Of a stretch of 43,328 nucleotides of DNA, positions 42,683 to 43,328 are shown piece by piece. Numbering within the stretch: the first letter of the stretch is position 1; each line of letters opens with the position of its first letter. The notes under the pieces were generated by a model. The model searched no databases. It was not told the origin of the DNA and saw nothing but the letters and a program-made list of their open reading frames with translations. Where the stretch lies: assembly GCA_002439805.1 (NCBI GenBank), contig DJPQ01000099.1, positions 3,246 to 46,573 of the forward strand, in the 5' to 3' direction. This DNA is from Bacteroidales bacterium UBA6408. GTDB lineage: Bacteria; Bacteroidota; Bacteroidia; Bacteroidales; UBA932. The position numbers and the translations under genes are program-made.

Positions 42683-43328
42683 ATGAAAGTCAAGGAAGCA
42701 CTTTTTGCTGGAAGCAGCACCAGGGTATCGGAGAGGCCGAAGCAGCGGTTCCCGGAATTCGCGTTCATCGGGAGGTCTAACGTCGGCAAGTCCTCGCTCA
42801 TAAATATGCTCACCGCCAACCGGAAGCTGGCGATGACTTCCGCAAAGCCGGGAAAGACGCGGCTCGTGAACCACTTCCTCATAAACAGGAGCTGGTATCT
42901 CGTCGACCTTCCGGGCTACGGCTACGCGAAGGCGTCGGCTTCCGAACGGCAGAAGATTCAGCAGGTAATCAACAACTACATAAACCTTTCGCCCGACCTG
43001 GTCAACCTTTTTGTGCTCATCGACTCACGTCATGACATCGGAAAGATTGACCTCGACTTTCTCATGGAGCTCGGGGAGCGGCGGATTCCGTTCGCGATAA
43101 TCTTCACCAAGGGCGACAAACAGGGCGTGAACGTGCTGGCGGCGCAGGTGGAGAAGGACAAGAGGCAGCTTCTGGAGTTCTGGGAGGAGCTTCCGCCATG
43201 CTTCGTGAGCTCATCGGAGACAGGAGCCGGACGTGAGGAAATACTTGACTACATCGGGAGCGTGCTGGAAAGCATCGGAAAAGACAACGATGACACGACG
43301 CGGAAAGGGAACGGGAATCCTGCGGCTG
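42683..43328 (+). CDS. engB: ribosome-biogenesis GTPase YihA/EngB, cut at the window edge
   Basis: At least 215 codons are open to the right edge without a stop. G1 is GRSNVGKSS (30-38), G3 is DLPGYG (75-80), G4 is TKGD (142-145) and the G5 region is SSSETGAG, all in EngB order. EngB binds GTP and is needed for assembly of the large ribosomal subunit. Most EngB proteins end near 200 residues, so this one has a short extra polar C-terminal tail. The start at 42683 is the first ATG after the promoter and gives the family's usual N-terminus. Confidence 0.93.
   Translation, partial: MKVKEALFAGSSTRVSERPKQRFPEFAFIGRSNVGKSSLINMLTANRKLAMTSAKPGKTRLVNHFLINRSWYLVDLPGYGYAKASASERQKIQQVINNYINLSPDLVNLFVLIDSRHDIGKIDLDFLMELGERRIPFAIIFTKGDKQGVNVLAAQVEKDKRQLLEFWEELPPCFVSSSETGAGREEILDYIGSVLESIGKDNDDTTRKGNGNPAA

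Overview
The window looks like a chromosomal segment of a member of the Bacteroidales. The evidence is a complete SusC/SusD polysaccharide-utilisation locus (PUL) with a hybrid two-component regulator, lipoproteins with short Cys-anchored signal peptides, start codons without Shine-Dalgarno sites, and several promoters of the Bacteroidetes form (TTTG or TTG, 20-21 bp, TAnnTTTG). By eye the G+C is in the mid-50s, so a G+C-rich lineage (Rikenellaceae or an uncultured relative) fits better than Bacteroides itself. Genus cannot be settled from this sequence.

Region 1 (1-18.6 kb): left flank and PUL. The leftmost 340 bases hold a leftward promoter, a possible 44-codon ORF with a run of nine G, and a perfect 17-bp hairpin. 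The PUL runs leftward from about 14.4 kb: a PKD-domain surface glycan-binding lipoprotein, SusC, SusD, a beta-propeller lipoprotein, a GH110-like alpha-galactosidase, an esterase fused to a six-hairpin glycosidase-like domain, and a GH43-like lipoprotein. The regulator gene lies just upstream on the same strand. Together they would bind, import and trim an esterified, alpha-galactosylated glycan.

Region 2 (18.6-24.2 kb): mixed genes, some A+T-richer. Two DUF4143-type ATPases on opposite strands flank tcdA (t6A37 dehydratase), an EamA permease and a miniature FGE/C-type-lectin-fold secreted protein. That mini-protein is preceded by about 250 bases rich in inverted repeats, which may be a structured RNA. 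A 23-bp tandem repeat runs into the end of ribF.

Region 3 (24.2-37.4 kb): leftward glycogen metabolism cluster. The order in transcription is xseA, xseB, glgB (branching), GH133 debranching enzyme, GT4 synthase-like, GH57 amylase-like, a GT3-GT35 synthase-phosphorylase fusion, and ribF. Most junctions are overlaps or very short gaps, so much of it is probably co-transcribed. The two glycogen-building transferases, branching, debranching and phosphorolysis sit together; no glgC is present.

Region 4 (37.5-43.3 kb): a rightward two-gene cassette of a three-module CbbX/SpoVK-like AAA+ protein and a small TIR-like protein, met head-on by an unrecognised membrane-anchored lipoprotein gene. Then comes engB, cut by the window edge. 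The AAA/TIR-like pair is the best candidate here for an undescribed system, possibly defence or stress signalling; that function is inference only.

No tRNA, rRNA, CRISPR array, transposase, integrase or phage structural gene was recognised.
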